Counted from the stretch's first letter, positions 35,512 through 43,859 are shown. The stretch is 64,000 nucleotides of DNA from Chitinophaga japonensis (GCF_007830125.1 NZ_VLLG01000002.1:196985-260984); one strand, 5' to 3'. The notes: a model not told the origin generated them from the letters alone. Numbers and translations are program-made.

Positions 35512-36597
35512 TTATTGTTTTTTGAAATCATCCGAATGCGCCGGGCCTTCTATTTTGGACAGGTCTATTTCCGGGCGGTTTACCTGGCTCACGCTGTGAA
35601 TGTCCATCAGCAGGCGGGGCGAGCGGCCGTCCATTACGTCCGTGATCGTTTCCTTCGGTTTTACCGTGCCTACATAGTGGCTCTGGGATATTACGCTGTG
35701 GCGGTCTATCCGGCGGGGGCCTTCAATGGTCCATGCCTTGGCGTCCTTGGTCTCAAAACGGCAGGTGTCGCAGATGAACTCCTCTACCTCGCCATACTGG
35801 TCCTTGCGGGCGGTTACGCGGAACACTTCATCACCGCGCATCCACAATACGGTCTTACCGCAGCATTTGTCGCAGTTACGGTGGGCATCCACCGGTTTCA
35901 GGAACCATACGCGGTTCTTGAAACGGAAGGTTTTATCCGTGAGGGCGCCTACGGGGCATACATCTATCACGTTGCCGATAAAATCATTATCCAGCGCCTT
36001 GTGGATGTAGGTACCTATTTCCGCAGCTTCGCCACGGCCCAGCACCCCGTGCTCGCGGCGGTTGGTGAGCTGGTCGGCGGTGAACACACAACGGTAGCAG
36101 AGTATGCAGCGCGTCATGTGCAGCTTTATCTTGTCGCCGATGTCTACCTGTTCAAAGGTCCTGCGCTTGAACTCGTAGCGGGTGCCATCTGCACCGTGCT
36201 CGTAGCCCAGGTCCTGCAGGTGGCATTCGCCGGCCTGGTCGCAAATGGGACAGTCCAGCGGATGGTTCAGCAGCAGGAATTCCACTACGCCTTTGCGGGC
36301 CTCCTGCACTTCCGGGGAAGTGATGTTGGCTACTTCCATACCGTCCATTACGTTGGTACGGCAACTGGCTACCAGCTTGGGTATAGGGCGCGGGTCGGCA
36401 TCTGAGCCTTTGGTCACTTTCACCAGGCAGGTACGGCATTTGCCGCCGCTGCCTTCCAGCTTGGAGTAATAGCACATTGCCGGCGGCACGATATCTCCTC
36501 CAATCCTGCGGGCAGCATTGAGGATAGTAGTGCCCGGCTCCACTTCCACGGAGATATTATCGATCTTGACTTTGAATAACTTTTTTTCTTCTGACAT
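35512..36597 (-). CDS. nuoG: short NADH-quinone oxidoreductase subunit G
   Basis: A complex I subunit of 361 residues, against roughly 800-900 in proteobacterial NuoG. It keeps the N-terminal ferredoxin domain (2Fe-2S N1b, with CRTCLV and ASC), the HxxxCxxCxxxxxC site (HPLDCPICDQAGEC, cluster N5) and the second site with CILCYRC and CPVG (cluster N4). A CDKCCGKT/CDTC pair starts the next domain, after which the long molybdopterin-oxidoreductase-like domain is absent. The C-terminus (SVSQVNRPEIDLSKIEGPAH) is not a frameshift remnant, because nuoH begins 9 nt later. A GxxExxY gene lies immediately upstream. Confidence 0.9.
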   Translation of the reverse strand: MSEEKKLFKVKIDNISVEVEPGTTILNAARRIGGDIVPPAMCYYSKLEGSGGKCRTCLVKVTKGSDADPRPIPKLVASCRTNVMDGMEVANITSPEVQEARKGVVEFLLLNHPLDCPICDQAGECHLQDLGYEHGADGTRYEFKRRTFEQVDIGDKIKLHMTRCILCYRCVFTADQLTNRREHGVLGRGEAAEIGTYIHKALDNDFIGNVIDVCPVGALTDKTFRFKNRVWFLKPVDAHRNCDKCCGKTVLWMRGDEVFRVTARKDQYGEVEEFICDTCRFETKDAKAWTIEGPRRIDRHSVISQSHYVGTVKPKETITDVMDGRSPRLLMDIHSVSQVNRPEIDLSKIEGPAHSDDFKKQ

Positions 36598-36621
36598 TTT
36601 CTAAAAAACTTTGTGCCCTTA

Positions 36622-37092
36622 GCGCTTCTTCGCGCTCTTTGCGTCCTAAAAAATAGTAATGCCTTACAATTGATTCACCACACGTCTTATTCCATTCTTT
36701 AATAGCGACACATTAAAATTTATCAATAGTCCTAATTTGCAACAGGCAAATTTTAAATATGTCAATGTTTGTGCAATATGCACATCTGCAATTGCCTCTA
36801 TTGCCTTCACTTCTATGACCAGTTTATCTTCCACTATCAAATCCGCTCTATATCCGCATTCCAGTCTTATTTCTTCAAATGTAACAGGTATAACCCGTTC
36901 TTTTTGCACCTGCAAACCACTTTTGACCAGGCGGTAATGTAAACATTCCTTGTAAACATTTCCCAGCAAGCCCGGCCCTAATGTTTTATGAATATGGATT
37001 GCTTCACGAATTACAATATTTGAAAGATCATTTTCTGTTAATACAACACTCATTTAGTTTGCTTTAAGGACGCAAAGAGCGCTAAGAAGCGC
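36622..37092 (-). mobile_element. inverted-repeat-bounded GxxExxY cassette inside the nuo operon
   Basis: Inverted repeats at 36622-36647 and 37067-37092 (GCGCTCTTTGCGTCCT, then GCGCTTCTT across one mismatch) match at 25 of 26 positions. They enclose a single gene for a GxxExxY protein and little else. CTTTGCG and GCAAAG words recur within and beside the arms. The cassette lies exactly between nuoG and nuoF, where complex I operons normally have only a short gap. No transposase, direct target duplication or att site is recognised, so the mobile nature is inference. Confidence 0.55.
36664..37053 (-). CDS. GxxExxY family protein, PD-(D/E)XK nuclease-like, motif altered
   Basis: A small protein of 129 residues of the GxxExxY family (PD-(D/E)XK superfamily), whose role is not established. 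The helix that names the family reads GPGLLGNVYKECL, so Gly31 stands where Glu is expected; the codon GGA is one base from GAA. The remaining nuclease-like residues are kept: Asp71 in YRADLIVE and Glu81-x-Lys83 in VIEVKA. It is translated in the same direction as nuo and is flanked by 26-bp inverted repeats. It could be an inactivated nuclease or a family variant. Codon and base composition is more AT-rich than that of the nuo genes around it. Confidence 0.85.
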   Translation of the reverse strand: MSVVLTENDLSNIVIREAIHIHKTLGPGLLGNVYKECLHYRLVKSGLQVQKERVIPVTFEEIRLECGYRADLIVEDKLVIEVKAIEAIADVHIAQTLTYLKFACCKLGLLINFNVSLLKNGIRRVVNQL

Positions 37093-37108
37093 AAAGGTCG
37101 CTAAGCAA

Positions 37109-38470
37109 TTATACAGCAGTAGCAGGAGCTGGTAAAGGATCAGCATAATGGGCTAATCCATAGTTACGTTTCACACATTCTTCCGGGTTCAGCACATGCC
37201 ATTCAAACTCGTCACGGAAGTGACGGATGGCGGCCGCTACCGGCCATGCGGCAGCATCGCCCAGCGGGCAAATGGTGTTGCCTTCAATTTTGCGTTGTAT
37301 ATCCCACAGCAGGTCTATATCACTCATCTTACCTTTTCCGTTCTCTATGTTCAGCAGCACGCGCTTCATCCAGCCGGTGCCTTCGCGGCAGGGGCTGCAC
37401 TGTCCGCAGCTTTCGTGGTGGTAGAAGCGGGCCAGCGTAAGCGTATGCCGCACCACGCACTGGTCTTCATCCAGCACGATGAAACCGCCGGAACCCATCA
37501 TGGAGCCGCTGGCAAAGCCGCCGTCGTTCAGGCTTTCGTACGTCATCATGCGGGCTTCTCCCTTGGCTGTTTTCAGCAGCAGGTTGGCCGGCAGGATGGG
37601 CACGGAGGAGCCGCCGGGTATGCAGGCCTTCAGTCTTTTACCGTTGGCAATGCCCCCGCAATATTCGTCAGAATAAAGAAATTCCTCTACGGAAATGTTC
37701 ATTTCAATTTCATACACCCCGGGCTTGTTGATATTGCCGCAGGCGGAGATCAGCTTGGTACCGGTGGATTTGCCGATACCGTAGGTAGCGTATTCCTCCC
37801 CGCCGATGTTGATGATGGGCACTACGGCGGCCAGCGTTTCCACGTTGTTCACCACCGTGGGGCTTTGCCAGAGGCCCTTTACCGCCGGGAAGGGTGGCTT
37901 GATGCGCGGGTTGCCGCGCTTGCCTTCCAGCGATTCTATCAACGCGGTCTCTTCCCCGCAGATATAAGCGCCGGCGCCGCGCTGCACGTATATTTCCAGG
38001 TCAAAGCCGGTGCCCTGGATGTTCTTGCCCAGCCAGCCGTTCTGTTTAGCTTCGGCAATGGCCTGTTCCAGTATATCGGGTATCCAGGCGTATTCACCGC
38101 GGATGTAGATGTAGGTGCGGTTGGAACCCAGCGCAAAGCTGGAGATCAGCAGTCCTTCAATCAGCAGGTGCGGGATAAACTCCATCAGGTACCGGTCCTT
38201 AAAGGTGCCGGGCTCGGATTCATCCGCGTTGCATACCAGATAGCGGGGCACGCCTTCGGGCTTGGCCAGGAAGCTCCATTTCAAACCGGTAGGAAAGCCT
38301 GCGCCGCCACGGCCGCGAAGACCGCTCTTCTTCACTTCTTCCACCACCTGCTCGGGGCTCATGCCTTTGAGCACTTTCTCCGCCGCCGCATAGCCCCCGT
38401 TCTTCCGGTATACATCGTAATACCGGATGCCTTCAATATGTGCTTTGTCTAAAAGTAGTTTGCGTCCCAT
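37109..38470 (-). CDS. nuoF: NADH-quinone oxidoreductase subunit F
   Basis: The NADH-binding subunit of complex I, 453 residues, carrying FMN and 4Fe-4S cluster N3. GRGGAGFPTGLKWSFL is the NADH/FMN site, YICGEETALIESLEGKRGNPR the second flavin loop, and ESCGQCSPCREGTGW plus the downstream NTICPLGDAAAWP supply the four Cys of N3. It starts 28 nt after nuoE. Its 3' end is followed by the GxxExxY cassette rather than directly by nuoG. Confidence 0.97.
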   Translation of the reverse strand: MGRKLLLDKAHIEGIRYYDVYRKNGGYAAAEKVLKGMSPEQVVEEVKKSGLRGRGGAGFPTGLKWSFLAKPEGVPRYLVCNADESEPGTFKDRYLMEFIPHLLIEGLLISSFALGSNRTYIYIRGEYAWIPDILEQAIAEAKQNGWLGKNIQGTGFDLEIYVQRGAGAYICGEETALIESLEGKRGNPRIKPPFPAVKGLWQSPTVVNNVETLAAVVPIINIGGEEYATYGIGKSTGTKLISACGNINKPGVYEIEMNISVEEFLYSDEYCGGIANGKRLKACIPGGSSVPILPANLLLKTAKGEARMMTYESLNDGGFASGSMMGSGGFIVLDEDQCVVRHTLTLARFYHHESCGQCSPCREGTGWMKRVLLNIENGKGKMSDIDLLWDIQRKIEGNTICPLGDAAAWPVAAAIRHFRDEFEWHVLNPEECVKRNYGLAHYADPLPAPATAV

Positions 38471-38498
38471 TTGTTGTGGTCTCTGTTTTTCTCTTTGC

Positions 38499-38984
38499 TT
38501 AGTTTGCTTTAGCCCTGCACTCCTCGATGATCTCGTCCACCTTCTGCGGGGTGAGGTGCTCGCGGTAATGCTTGCCCAACTGCATCATGGGCGCATAGCC
38601 GCAGGCGCCCAGGCACTCTACCGTTTTAAGGGTAAAGAGGCCGTCGGCCGTGGTTTCTCCCACACCTATGCCCAGCTTGTTCTTGATATATTCGATCATG
38701 TTGTCGGAGCCGTTCAGCATGCAGGGACCGGTCTGGCATACTTCAAAGAGGTATTTGCCTACCGGCTTCAGGTTGAACATGCTGTAAAAGGTGGCTACCT
38801 CGTACACTTCTATCGGCGTGATCTGCAGCAGGGAGGCCACGTAGTCCATTGTTTCCGGGCTGAGCCAGCCGCCAAATTCCTCCTGGGCCAGGTGCAGCAA
38901 CGGTATCAGCGCGCTTTTCTGTTTCCCCTCCGGGTAGCGTGCAATGATCTCTTTTACTTTATTCAGCTTCTCTTCTGAAAACAT
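38499..38984 (-). CDS. nuoE: NADH-quinone oxidoreductase subunit E
   Basis: The thioredoxin-fold 2Fe-2S subunit (cluster N1a) of the complex I dehydrogenase module, 161 residues. Cys ligands lie in VCQTGPCMLNGSD and ECLGACGYAPMMQ. The N-terminal helical part QKSALIPLLHLAQEEFGG matches the family. It is separated from nuoD by a 122-nt spacer with a long TTTTACAT-word palindrome, while nuoF follows after 28 nt. Confidence 0.97.
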   Translation of the reverse strand: MFSEEKLNKVKEIIARYPEGKQKSALIPLLHLAQEEFGGWLSPETMDYVASLLQITPIEVYEVATFYSMFNLKPVGKYLFEVCQTGPCMLNGSDNMIEYIKNKLGIGVGETTADGLFTLKTVECLGACGYAPMMQLGKHYREHLTPQKVDEIIEECRAKAN

Positions 38985-38991
38985 AGCATAA

Positions 38992-39100
38992 AATGTAAAA
39001 TCATAAATGTTAAATGTAAAATGTAAAAGTTACCTGATGTGCGCCTGTAAAATGTTTTCATCCTTTTACATTTTACATTTGGCATTTTACATTTTACATT
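38992..39100. repeat. AATGTAAAATGTAAAA quasi-palindrome, nuoD/nuoE spacer
   Basis: The 38-nt arms 38992-39029 and 39063-39100 are complementary at about 33 positions, including 18 perfect bases at the loop side. Each arm is built of AATGTAAA or TTTACATT words. The 33-nt loop has ordinary composition. The element occupies almost the whole spacer between nuoE and nuoD. Confidence 0.8.
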
Positions 39101-39106
39101 CCCTGT

Positions 39107-40327
39107 CTAAGCATCCAGCTCTCCTGCTATCAGGTTCAGGCTACTCAGGCAAATAATGGCGTCGCTCAGCATGGCGCCTTTTACCAGCTCGGGATAGGCC
39201 TGGTAATAGATGAAGCAGGGCCGCCGGAAATGCAGGCGGTACGGGCTGCGCCCGCCGTCGCTGATCAGGTAGAAACCCAGCTCGCCGTTAGCGCCTTCCA
39301 CAGCGTTGTACAGCTCACCCGGCAATATATCAGACTCACCCATAATGATCTTGAAGTGGTAGATCAGGGCTTCCATTTTCGTGTATACGTCCTGTTTTTC
39401 CGGCAGGTAATAGGCGGGCACCTCTGCATGGTATACATCCTCCGGCAGGTCTTTCAGCTTGTCCATAGCCTGGCGGATAATGCTAAGGCTTTCCCACATT
39501 TCAGCGTTGCGCACCAGGAAACGGTCGTAGCAATCGCCGGTGCTGCCTACCGGGATGTTGAAATCAAAATCCTCGTAGGAGCTGTAGGGATGCGCCACCC
39601 TTACATCGTAATCCAGGCCGGCGGCCCGCAGGTTAGGTCCGGTAAAGCCATAGCTCATGGCCCTTTCGGCGCTGATAGGACCTACGCCGGTGGTACGCTC
39701 CACGAAAATGCGGTTGCGGGTCATCAGCGCTTCAAACTCCTTCAGGGCCTTGGGATATTCTGCGAGGAATTTCTCTATTTTCTGGAAAGCGACCGGTGTA
39801 AAGTTCCTTTCAAAACCGCCGATACGGCCAATGTTGGTAGTAAGGCGGGAACCGCACACTTCTTCATAGATCTCGTACACCAGCTCGCGGTACTGCATCA
39901 GGTACAGGAAGCCGGTAAAAGCGCCGGTATCTACCCCCACCACACCGTTACAGATCAGGTGGTCAGTGATACGGGCCAGCTCCATGATGATCACGCGCAG
40001 GTAGTCTACACGCTTGGGCGTTTGAATGCCCAGCAGCTTTTCTACGGTCAGGTGCCAGCCCATGTTATTGATGGGAGCAGAACAATAGTTCAGGCGGTCT
40101 GTTAAAGGCGTGACCTGGTAGTAGGGACGGCGCTCGGCTATTTTCTCGAAAGCACGGTGAATATATCCTACCGTAGATTCTGTGTTCACCACCCGCTCCC
40201 CGTCCATTTCCAGGATATTCTGGAATACGCCATGCGTAGCCGGGTGCGTAGGGCCCAGGTTCAGCGTGTTGGTTTGCTTTTCTATAGCGCCTTGCGGCAG
40301 TTTTATATGTTGCTGCTCCATGTTCAT
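39107..40327 (-). CDS. nuoD: NADH-quinone oxidoreductase subunit D
   Basis: The 49-kDa subunit of complex I, 406 residues, forming the quinone site with NuoB and related to the large subunit of NiFe hydrogenases. LGPTHPATHGVFQN has the conserved His residues of the quinone pocket. ERRPYYQVTPLTDRLNY, GVDTGAFTGFLYLMQYRE and YGFTGPNLRAAG are also family marks. The C-terminus EGANGELGFYLISDGG and the final Asp/Ala residues match. It starts 3 nt after nuoC, as a separate gene and not a CD fusion. Confidence 0.97.
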   Translation of the reverse strand: MNMEQQHIKLPQGAIEKQTNTLNLGPTHPATHGVFQNILEMDGERVVNTESTVGYIHRAFEKIAERRPYYQVTPLTDRLNYCSAPINNMGWHLTVEKLLGIQTPKRVDYLRVIIMELARITDHLICNGVVGVDTGAFTGFLYLMQYRELVYEIYEEVCGSRLTTNIGRIGGFERNFTPVAFQKIEKFLAEYPKALKEFEALMTRNRIFVERTTGVGPISAERAMSYGFTGPNLRAAGLDYDVRVAHPYSSYEDFDFNIPVGSTGDCYDRFLVRNAEMWESLSIIRQAMDKLKDLPEDVYHAEVPAYYLPEKQDVYTKMEALIYHFKIIMGESDILPGELYNAVEGANGELGFYLISDGGRSPYRLHFRRPCFIYYQAYPELVKGAMLSDAIICLSSLNLIAGELDA

Positions 40328-40330
40328 TAT

Positions 40331-40834
40331 TTAGCGTCCAAACATCTCATCGTCCTTATCAATGCGGCTCTGGTCTTCCAGCGGGAATTCCTTGCGCATC
40401 GGGAAGTAGGTCATTTCATCCACATTCAGGATACGTTTCAGGTTGGGATGCCCTACGAAATCAACGCCAAAGAAATCATAGGTTTCCCTTTCCATCCAGT
40501 TAGCGGACTCAAACAGCTTGGTGGCTGTAAATACCTGCGGGGCTGCAACGGGAACAAATACTTTCATGCGCAGCCGCACTTTTTCGCGGAAGTTATAAAG
40601 GTGGTATACTACTGCCAGCTCTGCGTCAGGCAGGTGCGGATAGTGCACGGCGGTCAGGTCTGTTAAAAAACGGAATTGCAGTTCCTCTTCATCATACAGG
40701 AACTGCATCACTTTCAGGTTGAGGGCGGCCGGTGCGGTAAAGGTCAGTACATCAAATGATTCTTCGAAACTGGTCAATGCCTCTCCAAACTTTTCAACCA
40801 ATCTTTGCTTTATGTAGTCGTTTGTCAAAGACAT
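40331..40834 (-). CDS. nuoC: NADH-quinone oxidoreductase subunit C
   Basis: The 30-kDa peripheral subunit of complex I, 167 residues. The signature WMERETYDFFGVDFVGHPNL is complete and is followed by RILNVDEMTYFPMRKEFPL. The N-terminal part FLTDLTAVHYP matches the family core. It is 41 nt downstream of nuoB and nearly overlaps nuoD, so the two are probably translated together. Confidence 0.97.
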   Translation of the reverse strand: MSLTNDYIKQRLVEKFGEALTSFEESFDVLTFTAPAALNLKVMQFLYDEEELQFRFLTDLTAVHYPHLPDAELAVVYHLYNFREKVRLRMKVFVPVAAPQVFTATKLFESANWMERETYDFFGVDFVGHPNLKRILNVDEMTYFPMRKEFPLEDQSRIDKDDEMFGR

Positions 40835-40875
40835 TCGATTTTATTTATCTGGTTTAATTACAAGCGTCCTACGAA

Positions 40876-41439
40876 TTACTGTATCCCATACCCGTTCAGC
40901 AGCTCCTTGTACTTTTCGGAGTGACGGCGGCGGAGGCTTTCCTGGCCTACCAGCTCCTGTATCTTCATAAAGCCGTCCAGGATGGCTTCCGGCCTGGGCG
41001 GGCATCCGGGCACATACACATCCACGGGTATCACCTGGTCTATGCCCTGCAATACGGAATAAGTATCAAACACCCCTCCGCTGGAAGCGCAGGCGCCTAC
41101 GGCTATCACCCAGCGGGGCTCGGCCATTTGCAGGTATACCTGGCGCAGCACCGGGCCCATCTTTTTGGCAATGGTGCCCATTACCATCAGCAGGTCGCAC
41201 TGGCGGGGCGTAAAGGCCATACGTTCCGCACCAAACCTGGCCAGGTCATAATGCGAAGCGGCGGTAGCCATAAACTCAATACCGCAGCAGGAGGTAGCAA
41301 AAGGCAACGGCCAGATGGAGTTTTTACGCGCCAAACCAATCACCCTGTCAAAAGAAGTGGCAAAGAACCCCTCACCGGAATAGCCTTTCGGCATTTCCAC
41401 CATCTTCACCTTTGTATTATGTTGAACCGGACGTGCCAT
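40876..41439 (-). CDS. nuoB: NADH-quinone oxidoreductase subunit B
   Basis: The complex I subunit with the terminal 4Fe-4S cluster N2, 187 residues. The tandem Cys is present in [12 protein letters not shown]; the other ligands are in [12 protein letters not shown] and [12 protein letters not shown]. The C-terminal tail (LLNGYGIQ) is a little longer than the core. It begins 18 nt after nuoA. The N-terminal part is soluble with an amphipathic segment that faces NuoH. Confidence 0.97.
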   Translation of the reverse strand: MARPVQHNTKVKMVEMPKGYSGEGFFATSFDRVIGLARKNSIWPLPFATSCCGIEFMATAASHYDLARFGAERMAFTPRQCDLLMVMGTIAKKMGPVLRQVYLQMAEPRWVIAVGACASSGGVFDTYSVLQGIDQVIPVDVYVPGCPPRPEAILDGFMKIQELVGQESLRRRHSEKYKELLNGYGIQ

Positions 41440-41457
41440 AACTCTTTATTTATTTTG

Positions 41458-41853
41458 TTAGTCTTCCCACTTAAGGGCGCCTTTTCTGATGATATAGAAG
41501 AAACCACCCATGAAGAACGTTACGAACATTAACATAGCCAGGAACCCTTCCCATCCCAGCTCCCTGAAATTAACAGCGTACGGGTAAAAGAAGATCACCT
41601 CTACGTCGAATAATACGAACAGAATGGCAGTCAGGAAATATTTGATGGCCACCGGCTGCCTTGCATTCCCGATCTGTTCTATCCCACTTTCAAAGGTAAC
41701 GAGTTTGTCGCTGGTTTTGCGTTTTGGCCCCAGGTAATGTGTGGCTACCATCGTAACGCCTACAAATCCTACAGCCGCAATCAACTGCAATACAATAGGA
41801 AAATAACTAAAGGGGGTGGTGGTTGCTGACAAAAGTTCAGTGTCTAAAAACAT
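41458..41853 (-). CDS. nuoA: NADH-quinone oxidoreductase subunit A
   Basis: A membrane subunit of complex I, 131 residues from ATG 41853, with three helices. The conserved loop between helices 1 and 2 is present as LVTFESGIEQIGNARQPVAIKY; it normally contains a quinone-site Cys, here Ser (FESGIE). The third region FDVEVIFFYPYAV is a family signature with its acidic residues. An upstream start at 41952 would add 33 residues covering the promoter, so I rejected it. It is the first gene of the operon. Confidence 0.93.
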   Translation of the reverse strand: MFLDTELLSATTTPFSYFPIVLQLIAAVGFVGVTMVATHYLGPKRKTSDKLVTFESGIEQIGNARQPVAIKYFLTAILFVLFDVEVIFFYPYAVNFRELGWEGFLAMLMFVTFFMGGFFYIIRKGALKWED

Positions 41854-41884
41854 AAGCTTCCCAATAAAACGTTCTCCGAATGTG

Positions 41885-41916
41885 CAAAAATACTGCAACA
41901 AACGGCAAATTACAAA
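41885..41916 (-). promoter_or_regulatory. promoter of the nuoA-N operon
   Basis: On the minus strand TTTG (plus 41913-41916) is followed after 20 nt by TATTTTTG (plus 41885-41892), an exact fit to TAnnTTTG. Transcription would start about 25 nt before the nuoA start codon, giving a very short leader. Confidence 0.78.
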
Positions 41917-41954
41917 TCTATGAATGGCTAAAATATTATCTTTTTTTACCAAAC

Positions 41955-41998
41955 GGCGGAATGAAAAAACCCCGGCAGTACACCGGGGTTTTTCCGCC
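41955..41998 (-). terminator. intrinsic terminator after the first-listed TPR gene
   Basis: AAAAACCCCGG (41965-41975) pairs with CCGGGGTTTTT (41983-41993), with an outer GGCGGA/TCCGCC pair (41955-41960 and 41993-41998). It ends the TPR transcript 26 nt after its stop (42024) and shields the nuo promoter region. Confidence 0.9.
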
Positions 41999-42023
41999 TG
42001 TAAAAGGCCATACGTTTATTTGT

Positions 42024-43760
42024 TTATCGTCGAGGAGAGGATGATCCGGCCGGCTGCTTGTTGCTGTTGGCCATGTTCTCCTTGATCTGCTTCACCGTTT
42101 CATTATCCGGGTCCACCGCCAGCAGTTTGTTCATATAGGTCTGCAGGTTGGCCTTGTCGTCCTTGTTGTAGTAGTAAACCATGATGTAGGTATACGCCCG
42201 GATCAGGCCTACCTTGTTTCGCTGCGGGTCTCCTTCCGCCATGGACAGGTATTTTTGAAAATACGGCACGGCCACCCCGGTCTCGGCCATTTCGTCTTTG
42301 GCGGCATTCACATAGCCCCGCCAGTAGTGGCCGGTGGTAATATCCGGGTATTTTTCCGCCAATATGGCAAACGCGGAGTCTGCCTTATTGAGCAGCGTAG
42401 TATCCATGGGGGTTTTAGTACCGGCTGCCCGGAAATAATCCTGCCCTACATTGTAGTAGTCCAGTGCAGAAGGTGTTTCCTTCATTTCAAGTTTCAGGGC
42501 AATCAGCCGCTTGTACCAGTCGGCCGCCTTTTCGTAGGCTCCTGCCTCTACATAGGCCTTTGCCACTTCTTCGTAGCGGGCCGGGTCTTTGGTCGTATCG
42601 GCTTCTGCATATTCCTCCAGGTACTTCAGCGCCTGCTGTTTCAGGGTGGCCTGCTGCGCAGAGTCGGGGGACTCCAGGCGGCTGTAAATAGCGCTCAGCA
42701 GCTTGTAGTCGTTGATTTCCCGTTTGTCCTCCGGCACGCTGGCGATATAGGCATCCATGGTTTGCCTGGCGTTCATGGAATCGCCTTTCTGCAGGTAGGC
42801 GTCCGCTATCAGGCGGGTAAATTTGCCCTTGTAGGCTTCATTGGCCTCGGGCAAAATGCTTTTGGCCTTGTTGATGGCGGCATCATAGTCCTTTTTGTAG
42901 AACGAGATGGCGGCCAGGTTATACTCGTTTTCCAGCTTGCTGGCGCCGGACCCTACCACATCAATATATTTCTGCAGATACTGGGCGGCATTCTCCAGCG
43001 ACAACTGGTTTTTGGTAGGCGTAATATAGAACTGGTACAGCTCATAATAGGCAGGCCCGTAATTGGGGTCCATGGTGGTAGCCTTGGTCCAGTCATTTAC
43101 GGCCTCCTGCAGCAGCTTGGCGTTATAGTTCACCATCCCCTGCTTCATGACCGCTTCTGCCCGGTTGGGCTCCAGCTCCAGCGCCTTTTCGTAGGTGGTG
43201 ATAGCGCGGCCGCCGTGCTCACCGCCCAATGCGCGGTAGGCATCACCCAGCTCAATATAATCCGCCGCCGTGGGCGTATACTGGTCTCTTTTCTTGCGGT
43301 CCTCGTTATTCAGGAGGCGCTCCATTACGCTGAGCGCATATCCTTTATCGCCTCCCTTTATGGACGTGTTGGCATCTGCGATAGCGCGGGCCACATACCC
43401 GTCCCGGCCTTCCGTTGCCTGGCTGGCGGCTTCAAATTTCTGCCGGGCAGCCGTGGAATCACCGTTGAGCAGGTCTATACGGCCCATGCCCACCTGCAGC
43501 AAGGGAGCATTAGGCACGGCCTGCAATCCTTTCTGGAAGGTAGCGGCAGCCGCCTGCTGATCTTCCATGCCCAGTTGCGCGATGCCCAGGTAATAGTAGG
43601 CTTTGTCGTCCTGCGGTTTGGACGCAATGATCTTTTCGAATGTTTGCTTGGCGGACTGATATTTATTGTAGTACAAATCCTTCAGGCCATCTTCGATGGT
43701 CTGTGCCATTACGCTGTTTACCATTAACAGCAATGCTGCAATCATTAATTTCTGTCGCAT
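42024..43760 (-). CDS. periplasmic TPR-repeat protein, paralogue 2
   Basis: A secreted protein of 578 residues with a signal peptide ending in NSVMAQ. It consists of TPR-like helical repeats throughout (for example KAYYYLGIAQLGMEDQQAAA, ALELEPNRAEAVMKQGMVNY and DYDAAINKAKSI), which form a superhelical protein-binding surface. It is very similar in length and sequence to the gene at 43917, so the pair is a tandem duplication. The C-terminal tail is a short Ser/Pro/Arg sequence. In Bacteroidota such genes often sit next to PstS-like and TonB/ExbBD genes. The partner is unknown. Confidence 0.82.
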   Translation of the reverse strand: MRQKLMIAALLLMVNSVMAQTIEDGLKDLYYNKYQSAKQTFEKIIASKPQDDKAYYYLGIAQLGMEDQQAAAATFQKGLQAVPNAPLLQVGMGRIDLLNGDSTAARQKFEAASQATEGRDGYVARAIADANTSIKGGDKGYALSVMERLLNNEDRKKRDQYTPTAADYIELGDAYRALGGEHGGRAITTYEKALELEPNRAEAVMKQGMVNYNAKLLQEAVNDWTKATTMDPNYGPAYYELYQFYITPTKNQLSLENAAQYLQKYIDVVGSGASKLENEYNLAAISFYKKDYDAAINKAKSILPEANEAYKGKFTRLIADAYLQKGDSMNARQTMDAYIASVPEDKREINDYKLLSAIYSRLESPDSAQQATLKQQALKYLEEYAEADTTKDPARYEEVAKAYVEAGAYEKAADWYKRLIALKLEMKETPSALDYYNVGQDYFRAAGTKTPMDTTLLNKADSAFAILAEKYPDITTGHYWRGYVNAAKDEMAETGVAVPYFQKYLSMAEGDPQRNKVGLIRAYTYIMVYYYNKDDKANLQTYMNKLLAVDPDNETVKQIKENMANSNKQPAGSSSPRR

Positions 43761-43859
43761 GAGCTACCTGTTTTTTTAATAACCCAATAGGTTCCTTTCT
43801 TCGACCCTATTTGTAATATACCGAAAATTAGGCTGAACCGGAACTATTAAAACGTTAAA

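Noticed and set aside
36664..37053. GxxExxY gene as the toxin of a toxin-antitoxin pair
   Set aside because: No partner gene of antitoxin size is next to it; both neighbours are complex I subunits.
41854..41952. Longer nuoA start at 41952
   Set aside because: The added 33 residues overlap the consensus promoter and are not part of the NuoA family.
42255..43727. 490-codon frame antisense to a TPR gene
   Set aside because: Shadow of the TPR gene; the same kind of frame appears opposite the paralogue at 44649-45521, as expected from shared codon use rather than function.
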